This document shows, piece by piece, positions 1 through 8,918 of a stretch of 33,539 nt of DNA. The position numbers and the translations under genes were made by a program. Below the pieces are notes generated by a model. The model did no database searches. It was not told the origin of the DNA and saw nothing but the letters and a program-made list of their open reading frames with translations. The DNA comes from an uncultured Prevotellaceae bacterium (GTDB lineage Bacteria > Bacteroidota > Bacteroidia > Bacteroidales > Bacteroidaceae), in NCBI GenBank assembly GCA_937900485.1, contig CALCEL010000060.1, forward strand, positions 1 to 33,539, read 5' to 3'. Positions within the stretch are counted from its first letter, which is position 1; each line of letters opens with the position of its first letter.

Positions 1-71
1 AGTCTATCCAAAGCCTCATTACCCAACAACAATTCTGACCTCCTGAATATTGCTTGTTCTAATGCTGCCAT
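1..71 (-). CDS. tcdA: tRNA threonylcarbamoyladenosine dehydratase, N-terminal fragment cut by window edge
   Basis: Only the first 23 codons lie in the window, read leftward from an ATG at position 71. They translate to MAALEQAIFRRSELLLGNEA followed by LDR. The stretch RSELLLGxExLxRL is the usual start of the ThiF/HesA-fold enzyme TcdA (CsdL), which cyclises t6A37 to ct6A in tRNAs in an ATP-dependent reaction. The start lies 7 bases after the esterase stop codon on the same strand, so this is probably the third gene of the ATP-grasp/esterase operon. The Rossmann ATP-binding part and the rest of the protein are outside the window, so the call rests on a short motif. Confidence 0.6.
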   Translation of the reverse strand, partial: MAALEQAIFRRSELLLGNEALDR

Positions 72-78
72 ATCTGTG

Positions 79-837
79 TCAGATGATGTATTCAACATTA
101 TCTTCCGCCAGAAGATGATTCATGAAATATACAATCTGCTTACGCCACCATGCCCAGTCATGAGCGGAGTCGTATCCCCAATAGTCAACCCATGCCGGCA
201 CGTTCCTCTCTCTGAGCAGTGTGTCCATCTGTCTTGTACTGTCGAGCAGTTCATCTTCCCACGCTCCTTGTCCCACACACATTATGATTCGTCTCTGACG
301 ATAGATGTTCCAATAAGGATGGTCCTCAGGCATGTTACGCAGGAAGTCTTGCGGTGAGTTGTCGTATATGAGTGGATCCTGATAGGCAGGGAAGAAATAG
401 CTGGCATAGAAGAGACCGCTCAATGCCAGGAGTGTGTCAAACAAATCAGGACGGCGGAAAAAGAAATTGCCGGCATGATAACCTCCCATTGAGCATCCGG
501 TCACAATGAACGTCTCGTCAGAGTGATGACGGACATCAGGTATCAACTCGTCGACGATATAATGATACCATCGCTCATGTAACTCTATTCGTCGATGATG
601 GTCTCCTTGTATGTCCGACCATGTCTCACGGTCTATGGAGTCTACACATATCAGTCGTATCTTTCCGTAGTCTATGAAGTTGGATAACACTCCCACCATG
701 TCAAAGTCCTGATAGTCATAGAATCGTCCGTCCTGTGATGGAAAGACAAGGACAGGACGTCCTTTGTCGCCATATGTTTTATACTCCATGCCGCGACCGA
801 GTGCGTCGCTGTATTTTTTCACGTAATTGATATTCAT
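79..837 (-). CDS. Esterase family protein (alpha/beta hydrolase, esterase D-like)
   Basis: This is a 252-residue cytoplasmic protein with no signal peptide. The nucleophile elbow GCSMGGYH places the catalytic serine at residue 116, and a late histidine in SAHDW (residue 226) is the likely triad base. The N-terminal part (YGDKGRPVLVFPSQDGRFYDY) and the GRP-VLVFPSQ strand fit the putative esterase (PF00756) group common in Bacteroidales. Its ATG overlaps the stop of the upstream ATP-grasp gene in an ATGA, so the two are translationally coupled. The pairing suggests that one builds and the other cleaves an ester- or amide-linked small molecule; this is inference, and the substrate cannot be read from the sequence. 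Confidence 0.85.
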   Translation of the reverse strand: MNINYVKKYSDALGRGMEYKTYGDKGRPVLVFPSQDGRFYDYQDFDMVGVLSNFIDYGKIRLICVDSIDRETWSDIQGDHHRRIELHERWYHYIVDELIPDVRHHSDETFIVTGCSMGGYHAGNFFFRRPDLFDTLLALSGLFYASYFFPAYQDPLIYDNSPQDFLRNMPEDHPYWNIYRQRRIIMCVGQGAWEDELLDSTRQMDTLLRERNVPAWVDYWGYDSAHDWAWWRKQIVYFMNHLLAEDNVEYII

Positions 838-2030
838 TGTCTTTTTTCGTGTACAAATTCTACAAAGTCATTCACTTCCTCAAGACTATTCAGTCTTACG
901 GTATACATCTGCTGACCCATTGCGGCGGAAAAGAGCTCAGGCATTCTCTCACACATCACGATGCGGTCACCATAGCGGTTCAGCACATCCTCGTGTGAGT
1001 GGACGTAACTGTGAATGTCACGTCTGCTTGCGAATGCGCAATACTGCTGATGTCCTTGACTGGTACGCCTTTCACCGAAAGCTACCATGTCTGCCCATAT
1101 CTTATAGACGTCGGTGGAGTGTGCGTAGTTAATCATGTCTGGTGTGTATCCGCCCGCAGGACGCATGTTAACTTCCAACGCTACAAAATCACCTTTCCTT
1201 CCCAATCCTTCTCGGTCGCTGTCAAGACGAAAGAACTCAAGATGTACGAAACGGTTCCATATTCCAAAGGCTTTCACTGTGCGTTGACCAATTTGACGTA
1301 ACGTGTCAGGTGTGTCTTTGTCAACATAATACGACAGGTCGAGCTTATGGTTGACTATGTCCATGATAGATGGAGGCCATACGGTCATAGACTCAAACAG
1401 TGGATTGCCATTGGCGTCGATGACGGCGTCGTAACTGCAAATCTCACCAGTGATAAATTCCTCAACGACATAGTTTTTGTAGTTGCTTACGTTATTGAAG
1501 AATGAACATAGCTGCTCGTCATCGTTAATCTTATGTGTGTCACTGGCTCCCACGCCGATATCAGGTTTAGCAATGATGGGATAACCTGTATGACGGACAA
1601 AGTCTCTTACAGATGTGAGACCTTCTGAAGCTCGTATCTGTCTAGCAGTCGGAATATTACCTTTTGAGTAGTATTTTTTCATCTCAGATTTCTCTTTGAT
1701 GCTTCGGATGCGGTCGGTCTGCAGACCTGTGGTGATGTTGAAGTCAGTGCGAAGACGTGCATCTTGCTCCAGCCAATACTCGTTGTTGGACTCGATCCAA
1801 TCAATGTGACCATATCTGAAAGCGAAATATGCTACGGCCCGATATACTTCTTCGTAATTTTCAAATGAGTCGACACGGTAGTATTCGGTCAATGACTCCT
1901 TCAGCTCATTTCGCAAAGAGTCGTAAGGAGCATCCGCTACACCAAGTACAGTTACTCCGTTCTGCTTCAAGCGGTAACAGAACTCCCAGTATGTGTATGG
2001 AAAATGTGGAGATATAAAGATGAAGTTCAT
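834..2030 (-). CDS. ATP-grasp domain-containing protein
   Basis: The protein has 398 residues from the ATG at 2030 (MNFIFISPHFPYTYWEF). Upstream in frame there is another ATG at 2078, but it lies upstream of a good -7 element (2059-2066), so the message would not contain it; the shorter start is preferred. An N-terminal Rossmann-like pre-ATP-grasp part is followed by the ATP-grasp fold: IIAKPDIGVGASDT with the nucleotide-binding lysine near residue 155, VVEEFITG in the adenine-contacting region, and the metal-binding EVNMRPAGGYT (Glu286, Asn288). Members ligate a carboxylate to an amine or thiol through an acyl phosphate; the substrate is unknown. It is first in an operon with the esterase and tcdA. 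Confidence 0.85.
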   Translation of the reverse strand: MNFIFISPHFPYTYWEFCYRLKQNGVTVLGVADAPYDSLRNELKESLTEYYRVDSFENYEEVYRAVAYFAFRYGHIDWIESNNEYWLEQDARLRTDFNITTGLQTDRIRSIKEKSEMKKYYSKGNIPTARQIRASEGLTSVRDFVRHTGYPIIAKPDIGVGASDTHKINDDEQLCSFFNNVSNYKNYVVEEFITGEICSYDAVIDANGNPLFESMTVWPPSIMDIVNHKLDLSYYVDKDTPDTLRQIGQRTVKAFGIWNRFVHLEFFRLDSDREGLGRKGDFVALEVNMRPAGGYTPDMINYAHSTDVYKIWADMVAFGERRTSQGHQQYCAFASRRDIHSYVHSHEDVLNRYGDRIVMCERMPELFSAAMGQQMYTVRLNSLEEVNDFVEFVHEKRQ

Positions 2031-2058
2031 AAAGTCTTGTGTAAGTCTATTTTCGACG

Positions 2059-2089
2059 CGAAAATATGATTTTATCATCTTTGCGGCAA
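2059..2089 (-). promoter_or_regulatory. Promoter of the ATP-grasp/esterase operon
   Basis: On the minus strand TTG (2089-2087) is followed after 20 bases by TATTTTCG (2066-2059). This is the Bacteroidetes -33/-7 pattern with a C in place of the third T of TAnnTTTG. Transcription should start near 2052, about 20 bases before the ATG at 2030. The element decides the start codon of the ATP-grasp gene. Confidence 0.6.
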
Positions 2090-2335
2090 TCCCACAATGA
2101 TGGTATAATAAGTCATTCTCCGAATAGTTTTGGCATTTTCTGTCTTTGGCAGACTCTATTTATGTGAAAGTTTGTTATTTGTTGATGGGTAAACCTGTAA
2201 ATATTCTGCTTTTGTGTTGTTAAAAGTTTATTCATACATTTTGAGATCTGGTAGGGTCCAGAGCCATGCTCGAAACGCTCCATTTTTTGTTATTAGATTT
2301 TTTATTGATGGCGGTGATGTTGTGCGTTGCCGCCT

Positions 2336-2458
2336 GTGCCCTGGAGGTGCCAGTAAACCGGGTGACTATTGGCCGCATACTAAAATAACAAATTACAGCC
2401 ACACCTTAACGACTACTGGTGTATCCCGCCGAAAGAAAACGCGGAATTCGTAGCCTGT
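2336..2458 (+). mobile_element. Decayed 5' part of an IS630-type transposase gene
   Basis: Two reading frames carry IS630-like peptide in the expected order. One frame reads ALEVPVNRVTIGRILK up to about 2384. The other begins NNKLQPHLNDYWCIPPKENA and runs directly into the ATG at 2459. The join at about 2382-2385 needs a two-base deletion (or one-base insertion), and a TAA lies in the downstream frame at 2381-2383. Further upstream, the helix-turn-helix portion cannot be read in any frame. No terminal inverted repeats or TA duplications could be recognised. Confidence 0.6.
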
Positions 2459-3199
2459 ATGGAAGATGTCCTGGATATTTACAGTCTTCCATATAATCCG
2501 TCTCGGCTTGTAGTCTGTATGGATGAAAAGCCCTATCAGCTGTTGGGAGAATCCAGAGAGCCGTTTCCGATGAAACCTGGGAACAAAAGGAAACAGGACA
2601 GCGAATATGTCCGAAACGGGACCTGCAGTATCTTTATGTCCTGCGAGCCGCTTGCTGGGTGGAGACATACAAGCGTCCGCGAACACCGGACGGCATTGGA
2701 TTGGGCAGAAGATATCAAAGAGCTTGTCGATATTTATCCCAATGCGGAGAAGATTATTCTCGTCATGGATAACCTCAATACCCATTGCTGGGCTTCTTTG
2801 TATAAGAGATTTGGGCCTCAGGAGGCCAAACGTATCAAAGATAGTCTTGAAGTCCATTATACTCACAAACATGGAAGCTGGTTGGACATGGCTGAAATTG
2901 AACTCAATGCTATGACCCGACAATGTCTCAAAAGACGTGTTGACAACATCGAAACGCTGAGATTAGAGTTATCCGCATGGGAAAATGTTCGAAACAATGC
3001 GAATTCTAAAATCAATTGGCATTTTACAACGGATAATGCTAGAACGAAGTTAACTTCTCTGTATCCGAAATTGTCAAATTTTAAATACAAGTCAATGAGA
3101 CGCTACCCTAGTTGCGAAGTTCTGAAGTGCCAAGAACAAAACGTGATAAATGCCTTTTCTTATGTCTGCGACCTTGCCAGTAAAGGCGCCTTTTCCTAA
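2459..3199 (+). pseudogene. IS630-family transposase, DDE domain remnant
   Basis: These 246 codons hold the catalytic half of an IS630-type transposase. The DDE triad is visible: Asp22 in VCMDEKP, Asp104 in VMDNLNTH and Glu146 in HGSWLDMAEIEL. Full-length family members are about 350 residues and start with a helix-turn-helix region, which is frameshifted and decayed upstream here. The usual family end near TKLTSLYPKL is followed by about 45 extra residues, suggesting that the original stop is lost and the frame runs into flanking DNA. The catalytic residues are intact, but without the DNA-binding half the protein is unlikely to move anything. It sits between two operons on the opposite strand. 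Confidence 0.75.
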
Positions 3200-3374
3200 C
3201 GTCATCCCACCCATACTGACGGGTTTCGCAAGAAAAACTATGCGAATGTACTAAATAAGTGAGTAAGAACTAAATAATTATCGGGAATTATTGCTGTCAG
3301 CAGTAAAATGCATGGGAATAAATAGGCGTACGTGGGTATTATATATATAAGGTGTAATATCCATAAATGGGCAG

Positions 3375-3407
3375 TCCACGACAACAGGACTGATGCTGTG
3401 TCGTGGA
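3375..3407 (-). terminator. Hairpin downstream of the BspA-like gene
   Basis: TCCACGAC-A-ACAG (3375-3387) pairs with CTGTGTCGTGGA (3396-3407), giving a 12-bp stem with one bulge. It lies 54 bases past the stop of the BspA-like gene on the minus strand and about 175 bases past the transposase remnant on the plus strand. There is no clear T-run on either side, so it may be a weak terminator or an RNA 3' end stabiliser. Confidence 0.4.
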
Positions 3408-3460
3408 TTGCGATTGTTATTTGTGGTAGGATATATTATACACACTTGTTACGCGAATGT

Positions 3461-5848
3461 CTATCTTACAATGTATTTCGCATTGTTCTTTATGTATATA
3501 CCAGGTTTGAGGCTGTTTGTCTCTCCGTCAGTGCTTATCAGACGCCCGTCCAAAGAGAATATCCTATTGTCTGTGTTCTCGTCGATTGTCAGGTTGTCCA
3601 GTCCTGTTGCCTCGTATTCGTCATAAGTCACCTCGCCGTCATCGGAGATATATGCGGTTCTTATTCTCACGTTGGCGCTGCTCTGAGTAATCACCTGTGT
3701 TCCTTTCTGTGTGACCTTGAGGTACCATCTGAAAGGGTTGAGGTTGGCGTCATCGCTTGTAGTGTAGCAGAATGCGCCGCCGGACAGAGCGTAGTATTTA
3801 TTAGCTAGCATCTCAGTACCTGTGACCACGTCGTAAGTGCCTTTGAAGATATAGCTTGTCTCAGTCGTTGAGCATGTTATGGAGTCGACACGTGACGGGT
3901 ACACCAGGACGTCTGACAGACTGATTGTCTTGGAGCCTGTGCTGTTGGCCTTGATGAAGTAAGGGTGGTTCGGGTACAGTGTGCCGGACTTCACCTTGAC
4001 AATCTCAACCTCGGTGAGGTCGTACTCGTCATCATTGTCTGTGTCATACATACGTACCGCATTGATCTTAGACACCGTGAAGTCGTCTTTCCAGTCGTCG
4101 TAAGATATAGAGAACGGTACGTACAGTGCCTGCCACTTGGTGTTGTTGAACTGACGAGTGTATGTCAGTGACGAAGCCATCTGATACTTGTCTGATGAGA
4201 ATGTCTCACCGTCAGTCAGTGCGAGGGATGCGATGTTGTAGACCTCCTCGTTGACCGTCACCAGGCATGAGTTGAACACCTCGGTGCCGTCTGTGGTCTT
4301 AGCTGTTATCACAGCCTGTCCTTCAGATATTGCCTTGACGTATCCGTTGTCGACGGTAGCCACGCTCTCGTCTGAACTGCTCCATACCAGTGTGCTCAGA
4401 GTGGCGTCGGACGGTGACACGTATGCCCTGATCACGGAAGTCTCGCCCTTGGTCATCTCTAGTGAGCTGGTGCTGAAGTTGACTGCCTCAACATCTTTCC
4501 AAAGCTCGATGTTTGTGAACTCGCTCCATGGATATGTGTTCTGGTAGTTGCTGAGGTATTTACCCTTGACGACCAGTGTCACGTCGTTTGTTGACAATGA
4601 TCTGAAAGCGTAGTCGTTCGTGTAGAACGGTATGTCACCTTTACATCTTAACTCTTTGAGTTCTCCATAGATGGTGAGAGCACCTGCTGACATGTAGGTC
4701 ACGGATGCCGGCAGTGTGATGCTGTTCACGTCGTGACGTGATGTGATACACACCGGCGCCAGATAGTACACGCTGTCTGGCAAGACAATGTCATCCATGT
4801 TGAAGTGAAGCGCCTCGTTTCCTATTTTCTTCAGAGATGAAGGCAAAGACAGCTCTGAAATTTCCGCCTTGTAGAACGACGCATCCTCCAGTTCTGTGAT
4901 GTCACCTTTTATATCCACGTTCTTTAGTCCGATGCAGTTGAAGAACGCTCCGCACTGAATGCGTTTCACGGATGCTGGGATTACGATTGAAACGAGGTTA
5001 GTGCAGCCGTTGAAGGCATACTCGCCAATCGTCTCCACGCCGTCAGGTATGACGGTGTTCACGCATCCGAGTATGAGTCTGTTTGACCATGTCTCAATGA
5101 TGGCGTTGCAGTTATCCCTTGAGTCGTAGAGCTTATTGTTAGAGTCCACCTTTAAAGATGTGCAGTTCTGGTGCGAGAAAGCGTTTTCTCCCAGTTCTTC
5201 CAGTGACTTAGGTATATAGATAGACCTAACTTGTATGCCGTTGAAGGCGTACTGTCCTATCTCGACGATGTTGTCGGGAAGGTTGATGTTCGTCACGTCT
5301 GCTGTGCATGCGTTGTAGTACGCATATGGTCCGACTGTGGTGACTGTGCTCGGAAGTGGAAGAGACTTGAGGCTGGAGCATCCGCGGAAGGCATAGCCGT
5401 AGATGTCGTGTATATAAGCCTCGTCTATACCGTCCACAGTCTGAAGACTATAACAATTGTCGAACGTGTATGCGGCGATGGCTGTGATGTTGCTCGGTAT
5501 GTTGACCGTGCGCAGTGATGTGCAGCCGGAGAAGGCTTTCTGTCCGATGGAGATGACGCTTTCCGGTATTGATACGGAGGTCAGTGACGATGACATGTAG
5601 AAAGCTTGCTGGCTGATGTACATAACGGGATATTCTTTTCCTTGGTACGTCACAGTCTCCGGTATCACCACGTCGCCACTGTAACTGTTGCCGTCTGTGG
5701 TCTTATATGTCACGGCGACATAGTATGATCCCGGACCTATCGTGTAGAATATTCCGTCTTTCTCGAATGAGTATGCGTGACAGTCGCATACGCAGGCAAT
5801 AATCATGATTGCCAAAAATACAATGCGTTCTATCTTATTCATCTTCAT
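3461..5848 (-). CDS. BspA-family leucine-rich-repeat surface protein with BIG2 domain
   Basis: The protein has 795 residues from the ATG at 5848; an in-frame TTG at 5857 is also possible. A signal peptide (about 1-26, VFLAIMIIACVCDCHA) is followed by Treponema-type LRR_5 repeats (about 70-430) of the form IGxxAFxGCTSLxxVxIPxxV. An Ig-like BIG2 domain (about 453-531, with VWSSSDESVATVDNGYV) comes next, then a beta-rich domain (about 540-745), and a C-terminal tail with IFSLDGRLI...LKPGIYI. Such tails act as secretion or sorting signals in many Bacteroidetes exoproteins. BspA relatives in oral anaerobes bind host matrix and other bacteria; that role here is inferred. The gene is monocistronic with its own promoter. 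Confidence 0.88.
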   Translation of the reverse strand: MKMNKIERIVFLAIMIIACVCDCHAYSFEKDGIFYTIGPGSYYVAVTYKTTDGNSYSGDVVIPETVTYQGKEYPVMYISQQAFYMSSSLTSVSIPESVISIGQKAFSGCTSLRTVNIPSNITAIAAYTFDNCYSLQTVDGIDEAYIHDIYGYAFRGCSSLKSLPLPSTVTTVGPYAYYNACTADVTNINLPDNIVEIGQYAFNGIQVRSIYIPKSLEELGENAFSHQNCTSLKVDSNNKLYDSRDNCNAIIETWSNRLILGCVNTVIPDGVETIGEYAFNGCTNLVSIVIPASVKRIQCGAFFNCIGLKNVDIKGDITELEDASFYKAEISELSLPSSLKKIGNEALHFNMDDIVLPDSVYYLAPVCITSRHDVNSITLPASVTYMSAGALTIYGELKELRCKGDIPFYTNDYAFRSLSTNDVTLVVKGKYLSNYQNTYPWSEFTNIELWKDVEAVNFSTSSLEMTKGETSVIRAYVSPSDATLSTLVWSSSDESVATVDNGYVKAISEGQAVITAKTTDGTEVFNSCLVTVNEEVYNIASLALTDGETFSSDKYQMASSLTYTRQFNNTKWQALYVPFSISYDDWKDDFTVSKINAVRMYDTDNDDEYDLTEVEIVKVKSGTLYPNHPYFIKANSTGSKTISLSDVLVYPSRVDSITCSTTETSYIFKGTYDVVTGTEMLANKYYALSGGAFCYTTSDDANLNPFRWYLKVTQKGTQVITQSSANVRIRTAYISDDGEVTYDEYEATGLDNLTIDENTDNRIFSLDGRLISTDGETNSLKPGIYIKNNAKYIVR

Positions 5849-5956
5849 TTCATCCAATTTATTTAATTAACTTTCCCTTATATACGCCAAGCTAACATGG
5901 CGTCAGTCACATTATCCTATTCCTGCTCATTCATGTTTCTGACGAAGGATATGTGG

Positions 5957-5987
5957 CAAATTTATTTTTATTTTTCATATAACACAA
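5957..5987 (-). promoter_or_regulatory. Promoter of the BspA-like gene
   Basis: On the minus strand TTG (5987-5985), 20 bases, then TAAATTTG (5964-5957) matches the Bacteroidetes promoter exactly. Start of transcription would be near 5950, leaving a leader of about 100 bases that contains a small hairpin (CGCCA/TGGCG, 5885-5902). The rest of 5849-6146 is AT-rich and holds no gene. Confidence 0.6.
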
Positions 5988-6146
5988 AAAAATGCGAGAA
6001 AAAAGTTGATTTTTTCAAAAAAGGTGTTTTGCGGACATTTTCAGCTCGTTTTAGAGTAATATGCAACTTACAATGTCATTTCATGCGTTTGTACGGTGGT
6101 GAGACAAGTATTTATTGTAAACTTTTTTTTCTACTTATTTTTTATT

Positions 6147-6154
6147 TACCTTTG
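6147..6154 (+). promoter_or_regulatory. -7 element upstream of the ACT/PFL operon
   Basis: TACCTTTG fits the Bacteroidetes -7 consensus TAnnTTTG and lies 22 bases before the ATG at 6177. No TTG is present at the expected -33 distance, only a T-rich stretch. The leader would be very short. Confidence 0.5.
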
Positions 6155-6176
6155 TCGTAACTAATTCAATTATGAT

Positions 6177-6449
6177 ATGACAAGAGCTATTATTACGGTT
6201 GTCGGAAAAGACACGGTGGGTATTATCGCTAAGGTATGCACGTATCTGGCTGATAACAAGATTAACATTCTTGATATTTCTCAGACCATTGTTCAGGAAT
6301 TCTTTAATATGATGATGATTGTTGACATGACTGGCACTGACAAGCCTTTTAACGTGATCAGTGAGGAGTTGTCTGAGCTGGGAGTGGAGATTGGCGTTCA
6401 GGTGAAATGCCAGCTTGAGGATATTTTCAACAAAATGCACCGTATTTAA
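6177..6449 (+). CDS. ACT domain-containing protein (UPF0237 type)
   Basis: This 90-residue protein is a single ACT domain. The start MTRAIITVVGKDTVGIIAKV and the segment NILDISQTIVQEFFNMMMIVDM are typical of the small ACT proteins that precede PFL-family genes in many bacteria. ACT domains bind amino acids or similar small ligands at dimer interfaces and usually regulate a partner. The next gene starts 18 bases downstream, and the pair is conserved in Gram-positive bacteria and Bacteroidetes, so this is probably the regulatory partner of that protein. An ATG at 6172 is in another frame and stops at once, so 6177 is the start. Confidence 0.9.
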   Translation: MTRAIITVVGKDTVGIIAKVCTYLADNKINILDISQTIVQEFFNMMMIVDMTGTDKPFNVISEELSELGVEIGVQVKCQLEDIFNKMHRI

Positions 6450-6467
6450 TTTAGTTTCTTAATAGCT

Positions 6468-7859
6468 ATGATTAATATTTCAGAGGTGTTCGAGACGAAC
6501 AAGATGATTGAGCAAGAGAATCTGGACGTCAGAACGATAACAATGGGAATTAGTCTGTTGGACTGCGCCGATAAGGACTTGAGTGTCACATGTGAGAAGA
6601 TTTACAAGAGGATAACCACGCTGGCCGCTAATCTCGTCAGCACTGGTGACGACATCTCCAAGGAGATAGGTGTGCCTATTGTCAACAAGAGAATTTCTAT
6701 CACTCCAATCTCTCTCGTTGGAGGCGCTTGCTGTAAGTCGGTAGCGGATTATGTGGAGATAGCGAAGACGCTCGATAAGGCGGCTAAGGTCGTAGGCGTG
6801 AACTTCATCGGTGGCTACAGTGCCATCGTCTGCAAGGGTATGACGAAAAGTGACGAGTTGCTCATACGCTCTATACCTGAGGCTCTGGCTTGCACGGATC
6901 GTATCTGCTCAAGTGTGAATGTGGGCAGCACGAAAACGGGTATTAACATGGATGCCGTCAGACTGATGGGTGAGATTATCAAGGAGTCGGCTGAGTATAC
7001 CAAAGATCAGGACTCGCTGGGATGCGCTAAGCTCGTCGTGCTCTGCAACGCTCCTGATGACAATCCGTTCATGGCGGGTGCCTTCCACGGAGTGAGCGAG
7101 GCTGACGCCATTATTAATGTGGGTGTCAGCGGACCGGGAGTGGTGAAGTACGCTCTGGAGCAGATGGATGCGATGTCTTTGGAGACCACGGGTAAGGAGG
7201 CCGACTTCGAGGTGTTGTGTGAGACGATTAAGAAGACGGCGTTTAAGATCACCAGAGTTGGACAGCTGGTGGCTCAGGAGGCAAGCTCACGTCTCGGCGT
7301 TCCGTTCGGAATTATCGACTTGTCTCTCGCTCCGACTCCGGCTATAGGTGACTCCGTGGCTGACATCCTAAAGTGTGTCGGTGTGGAGCATCCGGGTGCT
7401 CCTGGAACGACCGCGGCTCTGGCTCTTCTTAATGATCAGGTGAAAAAAGGGGGGGTGATGGCCAGCTCGTATGTGGGCGGATTGTCTGGTGCCTTCATCC
7501 CTGTCAGTGAGGATCAGGGTATGATTAATGCCGTAGAGGCGGGAGCGTTGACGATAGAGAAGCTCGAGGCGATGACTTGCGTATGCTCTGTCGGTCTTGA
7601 CATGATAGCTATTCCTGGCGATACGCCGGCAACAACAATAGCGGGCATCATCGCGGATGAGAGTGCCATAGGTATGGTGAATCAGAAGACTACGGCGGTA
7701 CGTATCATTCCAGTCATCGGCAAGAATATCGGGGACACTGTGGAGTTCGGCGGTTTGCTCGGATACGCTCCGATTATGCCAGTGAATGTTTTTTCCAGCG
7801 AGAGACTGGTTAACAGAAAGGGACGTATTCCTGCTCCAATACATAGTTTTAAGAACTGA
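6468..7859 (+). CDS. PFL family protein (UPF0210/DUF711)
   Basis: This is a 463-residue cytoplasmic protein of the size usual for the family. Recognisable stretches are the start INISEVFETNKMIEQENLDV, VGVNFIGGYSAIVCKGMT, SSVNVGSTKTGINMDAVRLM, GVSGPGVVKYAL, FGIIDLSLAPTPAIGDSVAD and TTAALALLNDQVKKGG. Despite the name it does not have the glycyl-radical loop of pyruvate formate-lyase; it has a related barrel fold, and its reaction is not established. It follows the ACT gene by 18 bases and precedes a NigD-like lipoprotein by 15 bases, so the three are probably cotranscribed. Confidence 0.92.
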   Translation: MINISEVFETNKMIEQENLDVRTITMGISLLDCADKDLSVTCEKIYKRITTLAANLVSTGDDISKEIGVPIVNKRISITPISLVGGACCKSVADYVEIAKTLDKAAKVVGVNFIGGYSAIVCKGMTKSDELLIRSIPEALACTDRICSSVNVGSTKTGINMDAVRLMGEIIKESAEYTKDQDSLGCAKLVVLCNAPDDNPFMAGAFHGVSEADAIINVGVSGPGVVKYALEQMDAMSLETTGKEADFEVLCETIKKTAFKITRVGQLVAQEASSRLGVPFGIIDLSLAPTPAIGDSVADILKCVGVEHPGAPGTTAALALLNDQVKKGGVMASSYVGGLSGAFIPVSEDQGMINAVEAGALTIEKLEAMTCVCSVGLDMIAIPGDTPATTIAGIIADESAIGMVNQKTTAVRIIPVIGKNIGDTVEFGGLLGYAPIMPVNVFSSERLVNRKGRIPAPIHSFKN

Positions 7860-7874
7860 TAATAATTGTCTGAT

Positions 7875-8549
7875 ATGAAGTCGTTCAGAGTATTTTACGT
7901 TTTTTTGTGTTTGTTGTCAGTTGTGACGTTGTTCTCCTCATGCTCGGATGATGATGCCGAGGTGTACCCTCGACTGCGAGTGGATTTCTATGATGTCATA
8001 ATTGACGGTGACAGTACCGCCACGTCCATAATACTTGACGACGGAAGGATGTATGCTGTGTCTAACAGTAACTCTCTGCACTCCACGGTATGTGATACTG
8101 TGATCAGATGCTACGGCACCATCGAGATAGGGGTTGACAGTACCACTGCGACTGTCTACTCTGTCGGCAGCGTGCGCTGTTCCACTCCGTCACACATGTC
8201 TAATTACGGGAAAATTAATTACAGCGACACGTTCAAGCCTGTGGATGTGATATCTCTCTATAAGGCGAGGTCGTACATTAATGTGTTGCTTACGACGAAG
8301 GTGAGCGGTAACGTTGAGCATGCTCTGGACTTTATCAATGACGGAATATCCAATGACGGTAATGCGAGAGTGTTGCACTTGAGACTCTTGCACTGGCATC
8401 CTGATTTTGAGACTGAAGCTTACTCGCAAAAGCAGTACATGAGTATTCCTCTCGACTCTTCATTCTACGAGGAGGGTGAGGACTTTGACTCTGTCGAGGT
8501 GAAGATTACAACATACGATGGTGTGAAGACCTATATGTTTGTGAGATAG
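7875..8549 (+). CDS. NigD-like outer-membrane lipoprotein
   Basis: The protein has 224 residues from the ATG at 7875; a TTG at 7866 in the same frame is less likely. A lipoprotein signal ends at LFSSC (Cys23) and is followed by SDDD, an acidic stretch of the type that sends Bacteroidetes lipoproteins to the cell surface. The body has short beta strands and ends VEVKITTYDGVKTYMFVR, which resembles the C-terminal domain of the NigD family. NigD was named from a Bacteroides bacteriocin locus, but most homologues have no known role. It is the last gene of the ACT-PFL operon by spacing. Confidence 0.7.
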   Translation: MKSFRVFYVFLCLLSVVTLFSSCSDDDAEVYPRLRVDFYDVIIDGDSTATSIILDDGRMYAVSNSNSLHSTVCDTVIRCYGTIEIGVDSTTATVYSVGSVRCSTPSHMSNYGKINYSDTFKPVDVISLYKARSYINVLLTTKVSGNVEHALDFINDGISNDGNARVLHLRLLHWHPDFETEAYSQKQYMSIPLDSSFYEEGEDFDSVEVKITTYDGVKTYMFVR

Positions 8550-8605
8550 TGTCTCCCTCATGTGTGTCATGGTATAGGTCTACGCTTAAGGCGTCAGTGA
8601 AATGA

Positions 8606-8644
8606 TTAATGTCTGTTTGTGTCAACGTCACAAGCAGACCTTAA
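8606..8644 (+). terminator. Imperfect long hairpin after the NigD-like gene
   Basis: TTAATGTCTGTTTGTG (8606-8621) pairs with CACAAGCAGACCTTAA (8629-8644) over 16 positions with one mismatch and one G-U pair. It lies 57 bases after the stop codon. There is no T-run after it, so termination is a guess. From 8645 to about 8918 I see no gene or clear site. Confidence 0.4.
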
Positions 8645-8918
8645 TGTTTGTCACTTTATACGTGTCATGTGTAACGAGTCTTATGATTTCTATTTTCCTT
8701 TTCTTGTTTCTTTGTCGTGTTACTTCTTCTTCTTCTGTAATAGAAATGGAAAGTTCTCACATTTGAGTGTGTTTTGCATTTACACCTATTATATATATGC
8801 GGTTCGGAAAGCAATCAGAACAAACATCATCGTCGTGTTTTCACGGATATCCCATGTAAGGGACGATGGAACGTCACTATGTTTTCATTATATGTGGTAA
8901 GTGTTATAGTTGTATATA

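Noticed and set aside
2381..2390. Programmed frameshift in the IS630 gene
   Set aside because: No slippery A-run is present at the join (sequence ACTAAAATAAC), and the upstream part is decayed, so mutation is simpler.
2393..2923. 176-codon minus-strand frame over the transposase remnant
   Set aside because: The opposite strand encodes a clear IS630 DDE domain; this frame shows no recognisable motif.
8619..8900. 93-codon plus-strand frame after the NigD-like gene
   Set aside because: It starts inside a hairpin, is rich in Phe, Tyr and Cys as expected from AT-rich noncoding DNA, and has no homology I recognise.
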